From contig NZ_BBLT01000005.1 of assembly GCF_000775915.1 (NCBI RefSeq), positions 248,001-312,000 of the forward strand: a stretch of 64,000 nt of DNA, given 5' to 3'. A program made the position numbers and the translations under genes. This DNA comes from Sporocytophaga myxococcoides. Its GTDB lineage: Bacteria; Bacteroidota; Bacteroidia; Cytophagales; Cytophagaceae. The notes beneath the pieces were generated by a model that made no database searches, was not told the origin of the DNA, and worked only from the letters and a program-made list of their open reading frames with translations. Positions 1-8,243 of this stretch are shown here, piece by piece. Every line of letters starts with the position of its first letter. The stretch's first letter is position 1.

Positions 1-2
1 CT

Positions 3-101
3 CAGAATACACTTTCTTTATCCGGAGTAGAAGCTGGTATGTATGTCCTTGAAGTAAGCAATCAGTCAGGAAGAAAGTCTGCTCCAATTATTGTAGAGTA
101 A
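3..101 (+). CDS. C-terminal end of a type IX secreted protein (partial)
   Basis: Only the last 32 codons are present; the gene enters from the left edge. The reading frame ends GMYVLEVSNQSGRKSAPIIV-E-stop. The pattern G(M/I/V)Y-hydrophobic alternation, then a turn and a short final strand, is that of the type A sorting domain which directs Bacteroidota proteins through the type IX secretion system. The protein is therefore probably secreted or attached to the cell surface. Its catalytic or binding part lies outside the window and cannot be named. A hairpin that could end transcription follows within about 25 bases. Confidence 0.7.
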   Translation, partial: QNTLSLSGVEAGMYVLEVSNQSGRKSAPIIVE

Positions 102-125
102 AATATTGAATGGATATAACTAAAA

Positions 126-153
126 GAGGCCGGAACTTTGCAGCTCCGGCCTC
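126..153. terminator. Hairpin between convergent genes
   Basis: A perfect 9-bp stem (126-134 with 145-153, GAGGCCGGA arm) lies between a + strand gene ending at 101 and a - strand gene ending at 168. A run of A on the + strand at 122-125 gives a short U run on the - strand side. It probably serves as a shared terminator, mainly for the - strand gene. Confidence 0.55.
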
Positions 154-167
154 TGACTATTTTAGGG

Positions 168-422
168 TTACTTTTTTTTCTTTGGATCTGTAGCTTCTTG
201 TTTCTTCGCTTCATTAGGCTTACAAACTGCGCAGGGCTCGTAGCCATTTTTTTGGGCCTCGGCAAGTTCCTGTCCTTTTTTACCTTCACTTACAACGGAG
301 CAGTTCTTCTTGTGATATTTTTTCCCTTTCTCTGTAACATACACAGTCTGTGCCTTTGCAAACTGACTTATTATTGTAAACAGAATAATAAAGGCCGAAG
401 TTAGTAAAAAACGATTTCTCAT
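168..422 (-). CDS. Small exported protein with paired-cysteine motif
   Basis: The 84-residue product starts at the ATG at 422, which gives a clear signal peptide (MRNRFLLTSAFIILFTIISQ, then FAKAQ). An upstream in-frame ATG at 500 would put 26 non-signal residues in front and is less likely. The mature part has the pattern VYVTEKGKKYHKKNC, then about 25 residues, then GYEPCAVCKP, and a lysine-rich tail. This spacing of C-x(n)-CxxC with a preceding YH resembles short metal-binding modules found at the ends of bacterial nucleases and of Ada-like proteins. A role in metal binding in the periplasm is inference. No partner gene is adjacent. Confidence 0.65.
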   Translation of the reverse strand: MRNRFLLTSAFIILFTIISQFAKAQTVYVTEKGKKYHKKNCSVVSEGKKGQELAEAQKNGYEPCAVCKPNEAKKQEATDPKKKK

Positions 423-854
423 ATTGTTGTAATTTTTCGAAACATACGACTGTTTATAAAAAGTGTTGTTGTCTGTGGAAAAATATTTGAGTTGATGCAC
501 GATATTTTTTGCCAGACCTTCTAAAAAATAATAACAAAGACCTCCACAGGTTTGTATGATCCTTAGTTTATATATGCGTGAATTGCTGAAAAAACATTAA
601 GATTAACAGCAACTCAAGACACATATAAAACACCAAAACTATTTGTTTAAGAAAGTATAAGCAGTTAGAGACGCCACAAACTGGAATGTCTATCATTGAA
701 TATGATATCGTCGGAATCTTTAAAGAGATAATAAATCTTATCTTTTGAGGTGTAAATTAATATGGCCTGCCCTTTGGAAAGAGAGACGCCTGCATGGCGT
801 CTCTGCAGTATTAAAAATATGATAAGGCTTTTTCAAATCTATAAGAAATAAATC
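423..854. other. Intergenic region, no gene seen
   Basis: 432 bases between two - strand genes. It must hold the promoter of the small exported protein and the metE terminator hairpin at 782-804. No convincing open frame, repeat or RNA gene was recognised in the rest. Confidence 0.5.
782..804 (-). terminator. metE terminator hairpin
   Basis: A perfect 9-bp stem (782-790 with 796-804, AGAGACGCC arm) with a 5-base loop lies about 50 bases past the metE stop codon. The U tract after it on the - strand is weak (CTTTCC), so termination efficiency is uncertain. Confidence 0.5.
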
Positions 855-3191
855 TTAAGCTTCAATCCCGGAAGTTTCCTTTATCCTTTGTCTGAGCTTC
901 TTTGTAGCGATCATCATATTTTTTAAGGCCAGCTCTGTTTCTGCCCATTTTCTAGTCTTTAACCCACAATCAGGATTAACCCAAAGGTTTCTTGCAGGAA
1001 TTACAGCTAAAGCTTTTTCAAGTAAGTTCTCGATCTCTGAAACGCTTGGCACTCTTGGCGAGTGAATATCATATACTCCCGGCCCGATTTCATTTGGATA
1101 ATTGAAGTCAGCAAAAGCATCCAGCAACTCCATCTGAGACCTTGACGTTTCAATCGTGATAACATCAGCATCCATATTTGCAATATGAGAGATAATATCA
1201 TTAAATTCAGAATAACACATATGAGTATGGATCTGAGTTTCATCTTTTACTCCGGACGCACTTATTCTGAACGCTTTCACTGCCCAGTTCAGGTAATAGT
1301 CCCAGTCTGCTTTGTGTAGTGGCAGCCCCTCTCTGATTGCTGGTTCATCTATCTGGATGATTTTTATACCTGCTTTTTCAAGATCAGTTACTTCATCCCT
1401 TATGGCCAGTGCTATCTGCATTGTGGTTTCAGACCTGGACTGGTCATCACGGACAAAAGACCATTGTAAGATAGTAACAGGACCCGTGAGCATTCCTTTC
1501 ATATAGTGATTGGTTCTTGATTGGGCATACTGAGACCACTTTACAGTCATAGGTTTGCTTCTCTCAATATCTCCATAAATGATGGGAGGTTTAACACATC
1601 TTGATCCATAACTTTGTACCCAGCCGTTTTGAGAGAATACATAACCATCCAGCTGTTCGCCGAAATACTCTACCATATCATTACGCTCAAATTCACCATG
1701 CACCAAAACATCTATTCCTATTTCTTCCTGCCACAGAATGGAACGATCAATTTCTGATTTCACTTTTTGCTCATATTCATCCTGAGATAATGTTCCATTT
1801 TTCAACTTTGCTCTGAGTTGACGAATTTCATCTGTCTGAGGAAAAGAACCGATTGTTGTAGTAGGAAATAGGGGAAGATTTAATGCTTCTTCCTGTTTCT
1901 TTTGTCTTATTTTAAATGCACTGGCCCTTCTGCTGTGGACATCGCTGATATTTCTTACTCTTTCTTTTACTTGTGGTTTATGTATCAGAGGCGAGTTCTT
2001 CCTGCTTTCAATAATATCCTTGTTTGGTTTAAGTGCAATTGCAAGTTTCTGAGGATCTTTAATGGAGGCTAATTTTTTTAAATTGGCAACTTCTTCAATC
2101 TTCTGTTTTGCAAAAGCCATCCATTGTTTAATTTCAGCAGTAAGAACCGATTCATCTTTTTCATTGTCTAAATCACAAGGAGAATGAAGCAAAGAGCATG
2201 ATGGAGCTATCATCACTCTGTCTTCACCCAATACATCAATTGCTTTTTGAATAAAAGATAAAGACTTTTCGAAATCATTGATCCAGATATTTCTGCCATC
2301 AATAACTCCAAGAGAAAGAATGGTGTTCGATAGTATGAAGGAGGTCTGCAGTATGTCATTAAGCTGAGAAGGACATCTTACCAGATCAATATGCAAGGCG
2401 TCTATTGGAAGCACCACGGCCAGTCCCAGATTATCTCCAGTGCAGTCAAAGTAAGTTGCAACCATAATTTTCAGATAAGGGAATTTCTTCCTTAACTGAT
2501 CGTAAACTAGATGGTAAGCTTTCTTTTCTTCATCACTCAGGTCCAATGTCAGGAATGGCTCATCCAGCTGAATCCATTGAGCGCCCATTTTCTCAAGCTT
2601 TTCAATGATTTCTATATAAACAGGCAGAAGGTTTTTGATAAGTTCTATTCTGTGAAATCCGTCTTCTTTCTCTTTTCCCAATAGCAAATAGGATACAGGA
2701 CCGATGATCACTGGTTTGGTCTCTATTCCCAACACTTTAGCTTCCTGGTATTCATTGGTAATCTTGTTTGAAAACAAACTGAACTTTTGATTTTTATGAA
2801 ACTCAGGTACTATATAATGATAGTTGGTATCAAACCATTTGGTCATCTCCATTGCTATGATATCTTTTCCATCTTTCTGATAGCCTCTTGCCATTGCAAA
2901 ATACAAATCAGTTTCAGTGTTATTTCTATCTTCAGCTATTTCATGATAGCGCTCCGGGATGGCATTTACAGTGAAAGACATATCTAATACCTGATCGTAA
3001 AAGGAAAAGTCATTAGAAGGGATAAGGTCAATATGCGCATTTTTTTGAAGTGTCCAATTGGCTTCTCTGATTTTCTTTCCTGTAGTTAAAAGATGCTGAA
3101 GGCTTTCTTTGCCTGACCAATATAGCTCTGAAGCTTTTTTTAATTCTCTAAAAGCCCCAATTCTCGGGTATCCTAAATTTTGTGTTAGCAT
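855..3191 (-). CDS. metE: Cobalamin-independent methionine synthase
   Basis: The 778-residue protein has the usual length for MetE, which transfers the methyl group of 5-methyltetrahydropteroyltri-glutamate to homocysteine to make methionine in the cytosol. The N-terminal half starts with LGYPRIGAFRELKKA. The C-terminal barrel holds TTTIGSFPQT, IIQIDEPAIREGLP, IHTHMCYSEF and NPDCGLKTR. These place zinc ligands at about His657, Cys659 and Cys742, so the enzyme looks intact. It is divergent from an Lrp/AsnC-type regulator gene 157 bases away, which may control it. No riboswitch was recognised in the short leader. Confidence 0.97.
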   Translation of the reverse strand: MLTQNLGYPRIGAFRELKKASELYWSGKESLQHLLTTGKKIREANWTLQKNAHIDLIPSNDFSFYDQVLDMSFTVNAIPERYHEIAEDRNNTETDLYFAMARGYQKDGKDIIAMEMTKWFDTNYHYIVPEFHKNQKFSLFSNKITNEYQEAKVLGIETKPVIIGPVSYLLLGKEKEDGFHRIELIKNLLPVYIEIIEKLEKMGAQWIQLDEPFLTLDLSDEEKKAYHLVYDQLRKKFPYLKIMVATYFDCTGDNLGLAVVLPIDALHIDLVRCPSQLNDILQTSFILSNTILSLGVIDGRNIWINDFEKSLSFIQKAIDVLGEDRVMIAPSCSLLHSPCDLDNEKDESVLTAEIKQWMAFAKQKIEEVANLKKLASIKDPQKLAIALKPNKDIIESRKNSPLIHKPQVKERVRNISDVHSRRASAFKIRQKKQEEALNLPLFPTTTIGSFPQTDEIRQLRAKLKNGTLSQDEYEQKVKSEIDRSILWQEEIGIDVLVHGEFERNDMVEYFGEQLDGYVFSQNGWVQSYGSRCVKPPIIYGDIERSKPMTVKWSQYAQSRTNHYMKGMLTGPVTILQWSFVRDDQSRSETTMQIALAIRDEVTDLEKAGIKIIQIDEPAIREGLPLHKADWDYYLNWAVKAFRISASGVKDETQIHTHMCYSEFNDIISHIANMDADVITIETSRSQMELLDAFADFNYPNEIGPGVYDIHSPRVPSVSEIENLLEKALAVIPARNLWVNPDCGLKTRKWAETELALKNMMIATKKLRQRIKETSGIEA

Positions 3192-3217
3192 AGTTGTTTG
3201 TAGATTTTAATTCTATG

Positions 3218-3254
3218 CAAATCTATGTTTATAGATTATAGTTCTATAATTTTG
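3218..3254. promoter_or_regulatory. Divergent promoter region of metE and the Lrp-type gene
   Basis: Two elements match the Bacteroidota -7 consensus TAnnTTTG: TAGATTTG on the - strand (3225 to 3218), facing metE, and TAATTTTG on the + strand (3247-3254), facing the regulator. Neither has a clear TTTG at -33. The stretch between them repeats the word CTAT several times (around 3213, 3223 and 3244), which could be regulator half-sites. That last point is inference. Confidence 0.4.
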
Positions 3255-3348
3255 CGATAAAATTGAAATAAATATCTTTTATTATTTATTTTGTGGAATA
3301 AAAATCTGTTTTTGATGCTCAAAACGTTCTTAAAAAGAAAATTTATCT

Positions 3349-3810
3349 ATGACAGAATTAGATGATTTGGATATCAGATTGTTGAAGTTACTTCAGAAAG
3401 ATGCAACACTTACTACAAAGGAACTGGCCAATAAACTTAACCTCACACCAACACCTATTCATGAACGTGTGAAACGTCTGGAGCGTGATGGATATATTAA
3501 GAAATATGTCGCTTTGTTGGACAATCAGAAAATGAATAAAGGATTGGTTGTCTTTTGCAATGTCACTTTAAAGCAGCACGAAAAAGGCATAGGGAAGAAG
3601 TTTGTGAATGATATCGTGTCATTAAAAGAAGTGACAGAGTGTTATAACGTCTCAGGACAATATGATTTTATGTTAAAGGTAATGGTAAAGGATATGCCCG
3701 AATATCAAAATTTCATCATGAATAAGCTGGCTTCTATCGAGAATATAGGAAGTACCCATAGTGTATTCGTGATGGGAGAGATAAAGGATTCGACGGAATT
3801 GCCGATATAG
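3349..3810 (+). CDS. Lrp/AsnC family transcriptional regulator
   Basis: A 153-residue protein of typical Lrp/AsnC size. Residues 3-60 form the helix-turn-helix (LDDLDIRLLKLLQKDA, then TTKELANKLNLTPTPIHERV, KRLERDGYIKKYVALLD). The rest is the RAM effector-binding domain, with VTECYNVSGQYDFMLKVMVKD as its central strand region. Proteins of this family bind DNA as multimers and sense amino acids. The gene is divergent from metE, so control of methionine synthesis is a reasonable inference, although the ligand cannot be read from sequence. Confidence 0.93.
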   Translation: MTELDDLDIRLLKLLQKDATLTTKELANKLNLTPTPIHERVKRLERDGYIKKYVALLDNQKMNKGLVVFCNVTLKQHEKGIGKKFVNDIVSLKEVTECYNVSGQYDFMLKVMVKDMPEYQNFIMNKLASIENIGSTHSVFVMGEIKDSTELPI

Positions 3811-3934
3811 TGGTGCAATCTAATCTTGATTATTGTTAAAGCGGGAGAGGTATCATTTTTTCTTGGTAATTCTGTGTAACTATCAATCTTTTAAATCCTG
3901 GTTTAGATTTTTTTAATAAAAAATCTGTAAAAAA

Positions 3935-3966
3935 TTTGCGTAAGCATTTACTTACATATACTTTTG
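3935..3966 (+). promoter_or_regulatory. Consensus Bacteroidota promoter for the arsR operon
   Basis: TTTG at 3935-3938, a 20-base spacer, then TACTTTTG at 3959-3966. This is an exact fit to TTTG-N19-21-TAnnTTTG. The predicted start of transcription lies a few bases before the ATG at 3986, giving a very short leader. It is the clearest promoter in the window. Confidence 0.65.
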
Positions 3967-3985
3967 TTTAAGAAAATTTATAATA

Positions 3986-4336
3986 ATGACTGTAGCAGCC
4001 AGGAGAGATGTTTTTCAGGCAATTTCTGATCCTACCAGAAGGCAGATCATTAGTCTGCTTTCACAGCAGCCTATGAACCTTAATACTATTGCAGAGAACT
4101 TTGATATAAGTCGACCAGCAATATCTCAACAAATCAAAATTCTGGAAGAATGTGGGTTGGTAATTATTACGCAACAAGGGCGTGAGCGGTATTGCGAAGC
4201 CAGGCTTGATAAACTGAGCGAAGTTTCAAATTGGGTTGATCAATATAAAGTGTTCTGGACAAACCAGTTTAAATCATTAGATAATTTCCTTCAAGACTTA
4301 CAAACAAAAAAGAAAAAAAGTGGAAGAAAGAAATAA
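3986..4336 (+). CDS. ArsR-family winged-helix repressor
   Basis: The 116-residue protein has the ArsR winged helix: VFQAISDPTRRQIISLLSQ, then LNTIAENFDISRPAISQQIK as the recognition helix region, and QGRERYCEARLDKLSEVSNWVDQY, a tail typical of the ArsR members paired with SRPBCC proteins. It lacks the metal-binding CVC motif, so it is not a classical metal sensor. A highly basic KKKKSGRKK tail overlaps the next gene by 17 bases, indicating translational coupling. It probably represses its own operon. Confidence 0.9.
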   Translation: MTVAARRDVFQAISDPTRRQIISLLSQQPMNLNTIAENFDISRPAISQQIKILEECGLVIITQQGRERYCEARLDKLSEVSNWVDQYKVFWTNQFKSLDNFLQDLQTKKKKSGRKK

Positions 4337-4811
4337 AGCCGCATCAGATCATGAAGTATATCTGACTTATACTTTTAGCACACCGCGTGAAATGGTCTTT
4401 AAAGCCTGGACCGATCCAAAGCAACTGGTTAAATGGTATGCACCCCACAACTGCACTATTGTTTATAAAAAACTGGACATAAGAAAAAGAGGGGAATACC
4501 TCTCTTGTATTAATAATCCTCAGTATGGAGACTGCTGGTGTAAGGGTGTCTATAAAGAAGTTATTTTCCCTGAGCGTATTGAATTTACCATGGTAGTGTC
4601 AGATAAAGATGGAAATACTGTTGATCCTGTAAAAGCTGGAATGGATCCTGACTGGCCGATGGAGACACTGGTTTCCATTACCTTTTCTGAAGAAAATGGT
4701 AAAACGACTATTAAACTTCGGCAAACAGTTTCTCAAAAACTGGCTACAAAAACCGGAGCTTATCCGAGCTGGATACAAATGCTGGAGAGATTGGCTGAGG
4801 AGATTAAATAA
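4320..4811 (+). CDS. SRPBCC (AHSA1-like) domain protein
   Basis: A 163-residue protein starting at GTG 4320 inside the end of the arsR-type gene. The fold signature is TYTFSTPREMVFKAWTDPKQLVKWYAP at the N-terminus and a C-terminal helix (GAYPSWIQMLERLAEEI). SRPBCC proteins form a hydrophobic cavity, and the ArsR+SRPBCC pairing is widespread in bacteria. The ligand is not known. It sits in the middle of a three-gene operon with the regulator and a lipoprotein hydrolase 7 bases downstream. Confidence 0.88.
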   Translation: MEERNKAASDHEVYLTYTFSTPREMVFKAWTDPKQLVKWYAPHNCTIVYKKLDIRKRGEYLSCINNPQYGDCWCKGVYKEVIFPERIEFTMVVSDKDGNTVDPVKAGMDPDWPMETLVSITFSEENGKTTIKLRQTVSQKLATKTGAYPSWIQMLERLAEEIK

Positions 4812-4818
4812 TAAACTT

Positions 4819-5715
4819 ATGAAAAGAAAACATCAGGTTATATATTTTATAGGGACAGTTTTAATTTTAATAAGTTGCAATGTCAAGAAAAAAGATATGA
4901 AACAGAATGCTTCTTCAAAGGCTATCAAAGAAGATGGCATTATTCCCAAGACGGGTTATTCTGATGTAAATGGTTTAAAGATGTATTATGAAATTTATGG
5001 GGAAGGTAAACCACTTGTATTAATTCATGGAGGCGGTTCAACTATCCAAACCTCTTTTGGCCGAATAATTCCGGCACTTTCAAAGCAAAGACAATTAATC
5101 GGAGTTGAATTGCAGGCGCATGGAAGGACAAGCGACAGAAATGCTGATCTGACATTTGAACAGGATGCAGATGATGTTGCTATGCTTCTGAAAAATTTAG
5201 ATATACCTAAGGCAGATTTCATGGGATTCAGTAATGGTGGGATGACAACTTTACAAATAGCGATGCGACATCCGCAACTAGTAGACAAAATAATTGTCGG
5301 ATCAGCATTATATAAAAGAAGCGGAGCACCTCCTGAATTCTGGGAGTTCATGAAGAAAGCTACAATTGATTATATGCCTCAGCAATATAAAGATGCCTAT
5401 ATAAAAGTATCGGCCAACCCTCAGGGCTTACGGAATATGCATGATAAATGTGCTAAAAGAATGGCAGAATTTAAAGATTGGCAAGAAAAGCAACTTAAAT
5501 CCATTACGGCAAAGACCTTACTGATTATAGGTGACGCAGATGTGATGACACCGGAACATGCTGTTGAGATGTATAAGCTTATTCCTAATTCTCAACTAGC
5601 AATTATACCCGGTGGACATGGGCATTATATTGGAGAAATTACATCCATGTCTAATCAGGAGAGTCGACAACCTTTTGCAATTCCACTGATTGAGGAGTTT
5701 TTAGATAAAAAGTAA
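4819..5715 (+). CDS. Alpha/beta hydrolase, probable lipoprotein
   Basis: 298 residues from the ATG at 4819. An earlier in-frame ATG lies inside the previous gene and is not likely. The N-terminus is a lipoprotein signal (LILISCNVKKK), so the enzyme is anchored in the envelope. The hydrolase fold shows LVLIHGGGST (oxyanion loop), GFSNGGMT (nucleophile Ser), GDADVMTPEHA (acid) and GGHGHY (catalytic His), so the triad is complete. The substrate is unknown; esterase or haloperoxidase-like activity is possible. It is the last gene of the ArsR-SRPBCC operon. Confidence 0.88.
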   Translation: MKRKHQVIYFIGTVLILISCNVKKKDMKQNASSKAIKEDGIIPKTGYSDVNGLKMYYEIYGEGKPLVLIHGGGSTIQTSFGRIIPALSKQRQLIGVELQAHGRTSDRNADLTFEQDADDVAMLLKNLDIPKADFMGFSNGGMTTLQIAMRHPQLVDKIIVGSALYKRSGAPPEFWEFMKKATIDYMPQQYKDAYIKVSANPQGLRNMHDKCAKRMAEFKDWQEKQLKSITAKTLLIIGDADVMTPEHAVEMYKLIPNSQLAIIPGGHGHYIGEITSMSNQESRQPFAIPLIEEFLDKK

Positions 5716-5827
5716 TAAGTTTGGGTAATAGACAACTTTCTTGTGTCTGTTGATTAGATGTGTTTGTTTTATTGATCTTTACCTGGTAATGCTTTAAAAC
5801 CTTAATTTCAGTGTAAAAGTATGGGGA

Positions 5828-5859
5828 TTTATAAGTTAAATAAATTATCATTACCTTTG
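5828..5859 (+). promoter_or_regulatory. Promoter for the S4-domain gene
   Basis: TTTA at 5828-5831, a 20-base spacer, then TACCTTTG at 5852-5859, which matches TAnnTTTG exactly. The start codon at 5880 lies about 15 bases past the expected transcription start. Confidence 0.5.
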
Positions 5860-5879
5860 AGGTTGTTTAATAAAAAAAT

Positions 5880-6098
5880 ATGATTGAATTTGAATTAGAG
5901 GGTTATGAATTTATAGAGTTAAATAAACTCTTAAAAATAACAGGCTTGACAGGCACAGGCGGAGAAGCAAATACTTTTATTGTAGATGGAGAAGTGTCGG
6001 TAAACGGTGCAGTTGAAACTCAGAAAAGGAAGAAACTAAGGGAGGGGGATGTTGTTCAATTCCAGGGACAGGAAGTGAAAATAACAAAGGCTTATTAG
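5880..6098 (+). CDS. Small S4-domain RNA-binding protein (YbcJ-like)
   Basis: 72 residues made up almost wholly of one S4 domain: FIELNKLLKITGLTGTGGEA, FIVDGEVSVNGAVETQKRKKL and REGDVVQFQGQEVKI. This matches the YbcJ/YaaA group of free-standing S4 proteins, which bind structured RNA, probably ribosomal. The gene stands alone, with its own promoter and a strong terminator at 6112-6146. Confidence 0.9.
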   Translation: MIEFELEGYEFIELNKLLKITGLTGTGGEANTFIVDGEVSVNGAVETQKRKKLREGDVVQFQGQEVKITKAY

Positions 6099-6111
6099 TT
6101 TTGACTAAATG

Positions 6112-6146
6112 AAAAGGGCAGAGGATTAAATCTTCTGCCCTTTTTT
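6112..6146. terminator. Strong bidirectional terminator
   Basis: An 11-bp stem (6112-6122 with 6134-6144, core GGGCAGA/TCTGCCC) flanked by A4 on the left and T6 on the right. It lies between the S4 gene and the convergent ammonium transporter, so it can serve both strands. Confidence 0.8.
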
Positions 6147-6187
6147 ATGTAATATTTTATCTCTAGGGATCGGCTTTATTGAAGTTT

Positions 6188-7561
6188 TTATGAATGCTCA
6201 AAGTCATTCTTTACCCAGGATAAATAACCTTCTCCATGCTGACTTGAGTCCAGACCCGCTTTTTCGTCATCTTCGGTTACTCTCAGTGGAGAGATCCAGT
6301 TGGTAAACATAAGCAGAAGATAAGATCCTCCGAATGCAAATACAGACACACCAATTAACGCAGCAAGATGATGAAGGAATAATTTTGTTTCTCCAAAGAA
6401 CAAACCATTATCACCATCAGGTATAATTGGGTTTACCGCACTGGTAGCAAATACACCTGTTAAAATCATTCCAACCATTCCGCCTACACCATGGCATGGA
6501 AATACATCCAGGGTGTCGTCAACTGTCGTTTTGCTGGTTCTCCAGTCTACCAATTTATTGGAGATAAGACTGGCGATAACACCTATAAATATAGAGTGTG
6601 GTACTGTGACAAACCCTGCGGCAGGAGTAATGGCAACAAGACCGACAACTGCTCCGATACACATGCCTAATGCACTTGGCTTTTTACCTTTTACAGTGTC
6701 AAAGAAAATCCATGCAAGGGCACCAGCAGCAGAGGCTCCTGTTGTAGTCATCGCAGCAGAGACAGCCAGTTGATTTGCACCAAGTGCAGATCCTGCGTTG
6801 AATCCAAACCATCCAAACCATAGCAAGCCTGTTCCAAGCATCACCAATGGAATGTTGGCAGGATTATGTTCTGCTTCTTTTCTTTGATGCAAATAAAGAG
6901 CAGATGCCAGGGCAGCCCAGCCTGCAGACATATGCACAACTGTTCCTCCAGCAAAATCCAGAACGCCAAGGCTGAATAATATTCCTTCAGGATGCCATGT
7001 CCAGTGGGCAAGAGGTGCATAAATGAAAATGAAAAACAGACAAATAAACAGGATATAAGAGGTGAAGCGGATACGTTCCGCAAAAGCTCCTGTAATTAAT
7101 GCAGGCGTAATAATTGCAAATTTTAGCTGGTAAAGGGCAAATAACAGAAGCGGAACTGTAGGTGCATTTATCCAGGGTTTCCCTTCTGTCACACCATTAA
7201 AAAAGAAATACGTAAAAGGGTTGCCAATCCATCCGTCATAGCTTTCTCCGAAAGCAAGGCTGAAGCCCATAACAATCCAGAGAACAGAAATGACAGCCAT
7301 GCAAATGAAGCTTTGTAGCATGGTAGATACTACATTATTAGGGTTCACCATGCCCCCGTAAAAAAAAGCTAATCCCGGAGTCATCAACAGAACCAGCGCG
7401 GCAGCTGTGAGCATCCATGCTGTGTCTCCGGCACTTAACTGGTCTTTGTACTTCGTCCAATAGTCAATTGTGTTTACACTTGGAACACCTGTTATTAATA
7501 AAGTAATTAAGGCAATGCCAATTAAAACGATAAAGGGAATAATTGATAATTTTCGGGTCAT
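6188..7561 (-). CDS. amt: Ammonium transporter, Amt family (first copy)
   Basis: A 457-residue inner-membrane channel of the Amt/Mep/Rh family, which conducts ammonium as NH3 plus H+. The first hydrophobic segment looks like a signal peptide or an additional helix. The signature motifs are MTPGLAFFYGGMV, GAFAERIRF, DFAGGTVVHMSAG (first pore His) and DVFPCHGVGGMVG (second pore His). It has no PII gene beside it, unlike the second Amt at 17,042. On the - strand, TACATTTG (7616 to 7609) is a candidate -7 element about 50 bases upstream, but no -33 box is clear. Confidence 0.95.
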   Translation of the reverse strand: MTRKLSIIPFIVLIGIALITLLITGVPSVNTIDYWTKYKDQLSAGDTAWMLTAAALVLLMTPGLAFFYGGMVNPNNVVSTMLQSFICMAVISVLWIVMGFSLAFGESYDGWIGNPFTYFFFNGVTEGKPWINAPTVPLLLFALYQLKFAIITPALITGAFAERIRFTSYILFICLFFIFIYAPLAHWTWHPEGILFSLGVLDFAGGTVVHMSAGWAALASALYLHQRKEAEHNPANIPLVMLGTGLLWFGWFGFNAGSALGANQLAVSAAMTTTGASAAGALAWIFFDTVKGKKPSALGMCIGAVVGLVAITPAAGFVTVPHSIFIGVIASLISNKLVDWRTSKTTVDDTLDVFPCHGVGGMVGMILTGVFATSAVNPIIPDGDNGLFFGETKLFLHHLAALIGVSVFAFGGSYLLLMFTNWISPLRVTEDDEKAGLDSSQHGEGYLSWVKNDFEHS

Positions 7562-7756
7562 TTGGTTAATTTTTTGTGTTACCTGGTTAGGTTTCGTAAA
7601 AAACGGATCAAATGTAGGGAAAAATACGGTGTAATTATAGGGGAATAACCGGTAATTTCTTACAAGTTGGTCACAATTTTAGGTTAAAGTTTTTTAGGTA
7701 ACTTTTGTTTAAAAATAAAAGGCATCATTTATAGTGCTTCTTTTTTAAAAAAAGTT

Positions 7757-7773
7757 TACCTTTGCAGTGCAAA
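7757..7773 (+). promoter_or_regulatory. Promoter -7 element inside a palindrome
   Basis: TACCTTTG (7757-7764) matches the Bacteroidota -7 box, and its TTTG forms the left arm of the perfect palindrome TTTGCA-G-TGCAAA (7761-7773). A repressor bound here would cover the start of transcription. It points toward the tiny open frame at 7802. No good -33 TTTG was seen. Confidence 0.4.
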
Positions 7774-7801
7774 TCCCCTAATTTTTTGAAAGGAGGAAAT
7801 T

Positions 7802-7840
7802 ATGTTGCAAACCTATTCTACATATTACCCATACAACTGA
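7802..7840 (+). CDS. Candidate leader peptide, tyrosine-rich, 12 residues
   Basis: The frame MLQTYSTYYPYN-stop is preceded 5 bases upstream by AAAGGAGG, a near-perfect anti-16S match that is exceptional here because most genes in this window have no Shine-Dalgarno site. Four of the 12 residues are Tyr. An 18-base hairpin starts right after the stop codon. The layout of promoter, strong ribosome site, short peptide and hairpin resembles a translation-controlled leader, but no amino-acid biosynthesis gene follows. It could also be the 5' part of a small RNA. Confidence 0.35.
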   Translation: MLQTYSTYYPYN

Positions 7841-8243
7841 AAGCTTAGTTATAAGCTCAGGATCTTCATTATTTTATTCATTAAAAATCAAAAGCAGCAA
7901 GTTGTTAGGTATCATTTTGGACCTGTTTACAATTTGTTAAAGAATGATTTACTGAAATATAATATCGTTTTTTACCGGTATTAATTTTCTGTTTTTGTCC
8001 TGATTTCCTTACCTGCTAAGTTATTTCCAGATATTTTCCTCCGGGAAAGGTGGTATTTTTTGTGCCTTCTGAATTTAAAATTTCAGTATTGTTAAATGTT
8101 TAGTTGTTTTAAATCCAAAGTTTTATGATGGTGTTTAATGTTTTTTCTGAAATGGTCTCAGAGACTTCAGAATATCAAGCCCTTTGTATTGATAAGGGGC
8201 AAATAAATTTTTATCTCACATTATATATATAGTCAAAACCCAT

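Larger units (their letters stand above)
7562..8243. other. Long intergenic region with a possible leader RNA
   Basis: 682 bases between two divergent genes. The left part should hold the amt promoter. The middle holds a promoter-like palindrome (7757-7773), a tiny open frame with a strong ribosome site (7802-7840) and a hairpin directly after it (7841-7858, AAGCTTA/TAAGCTC). The right 380 bases before rtcB show no recognised gene; a weak promoter-like TTTG (8183) and TAAATTTT (8204) pair precedes rtcB. Confidence 0.4.

Noticed and set aside
3192-3348. Possible riboswitch before metE
   Set aside because: The leader left by the likely promoter is only about 20 bases, too short for a cobalamin or SAM riboswitch, and no conserved core was seen.
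4696-4818. Longer start for the hydrolase, adding 41 residues
   Set aside because: The added residues are a shifted reading of the SRPBCC gene, and the ATG at 4819 gives a clean lipoprotein signal.
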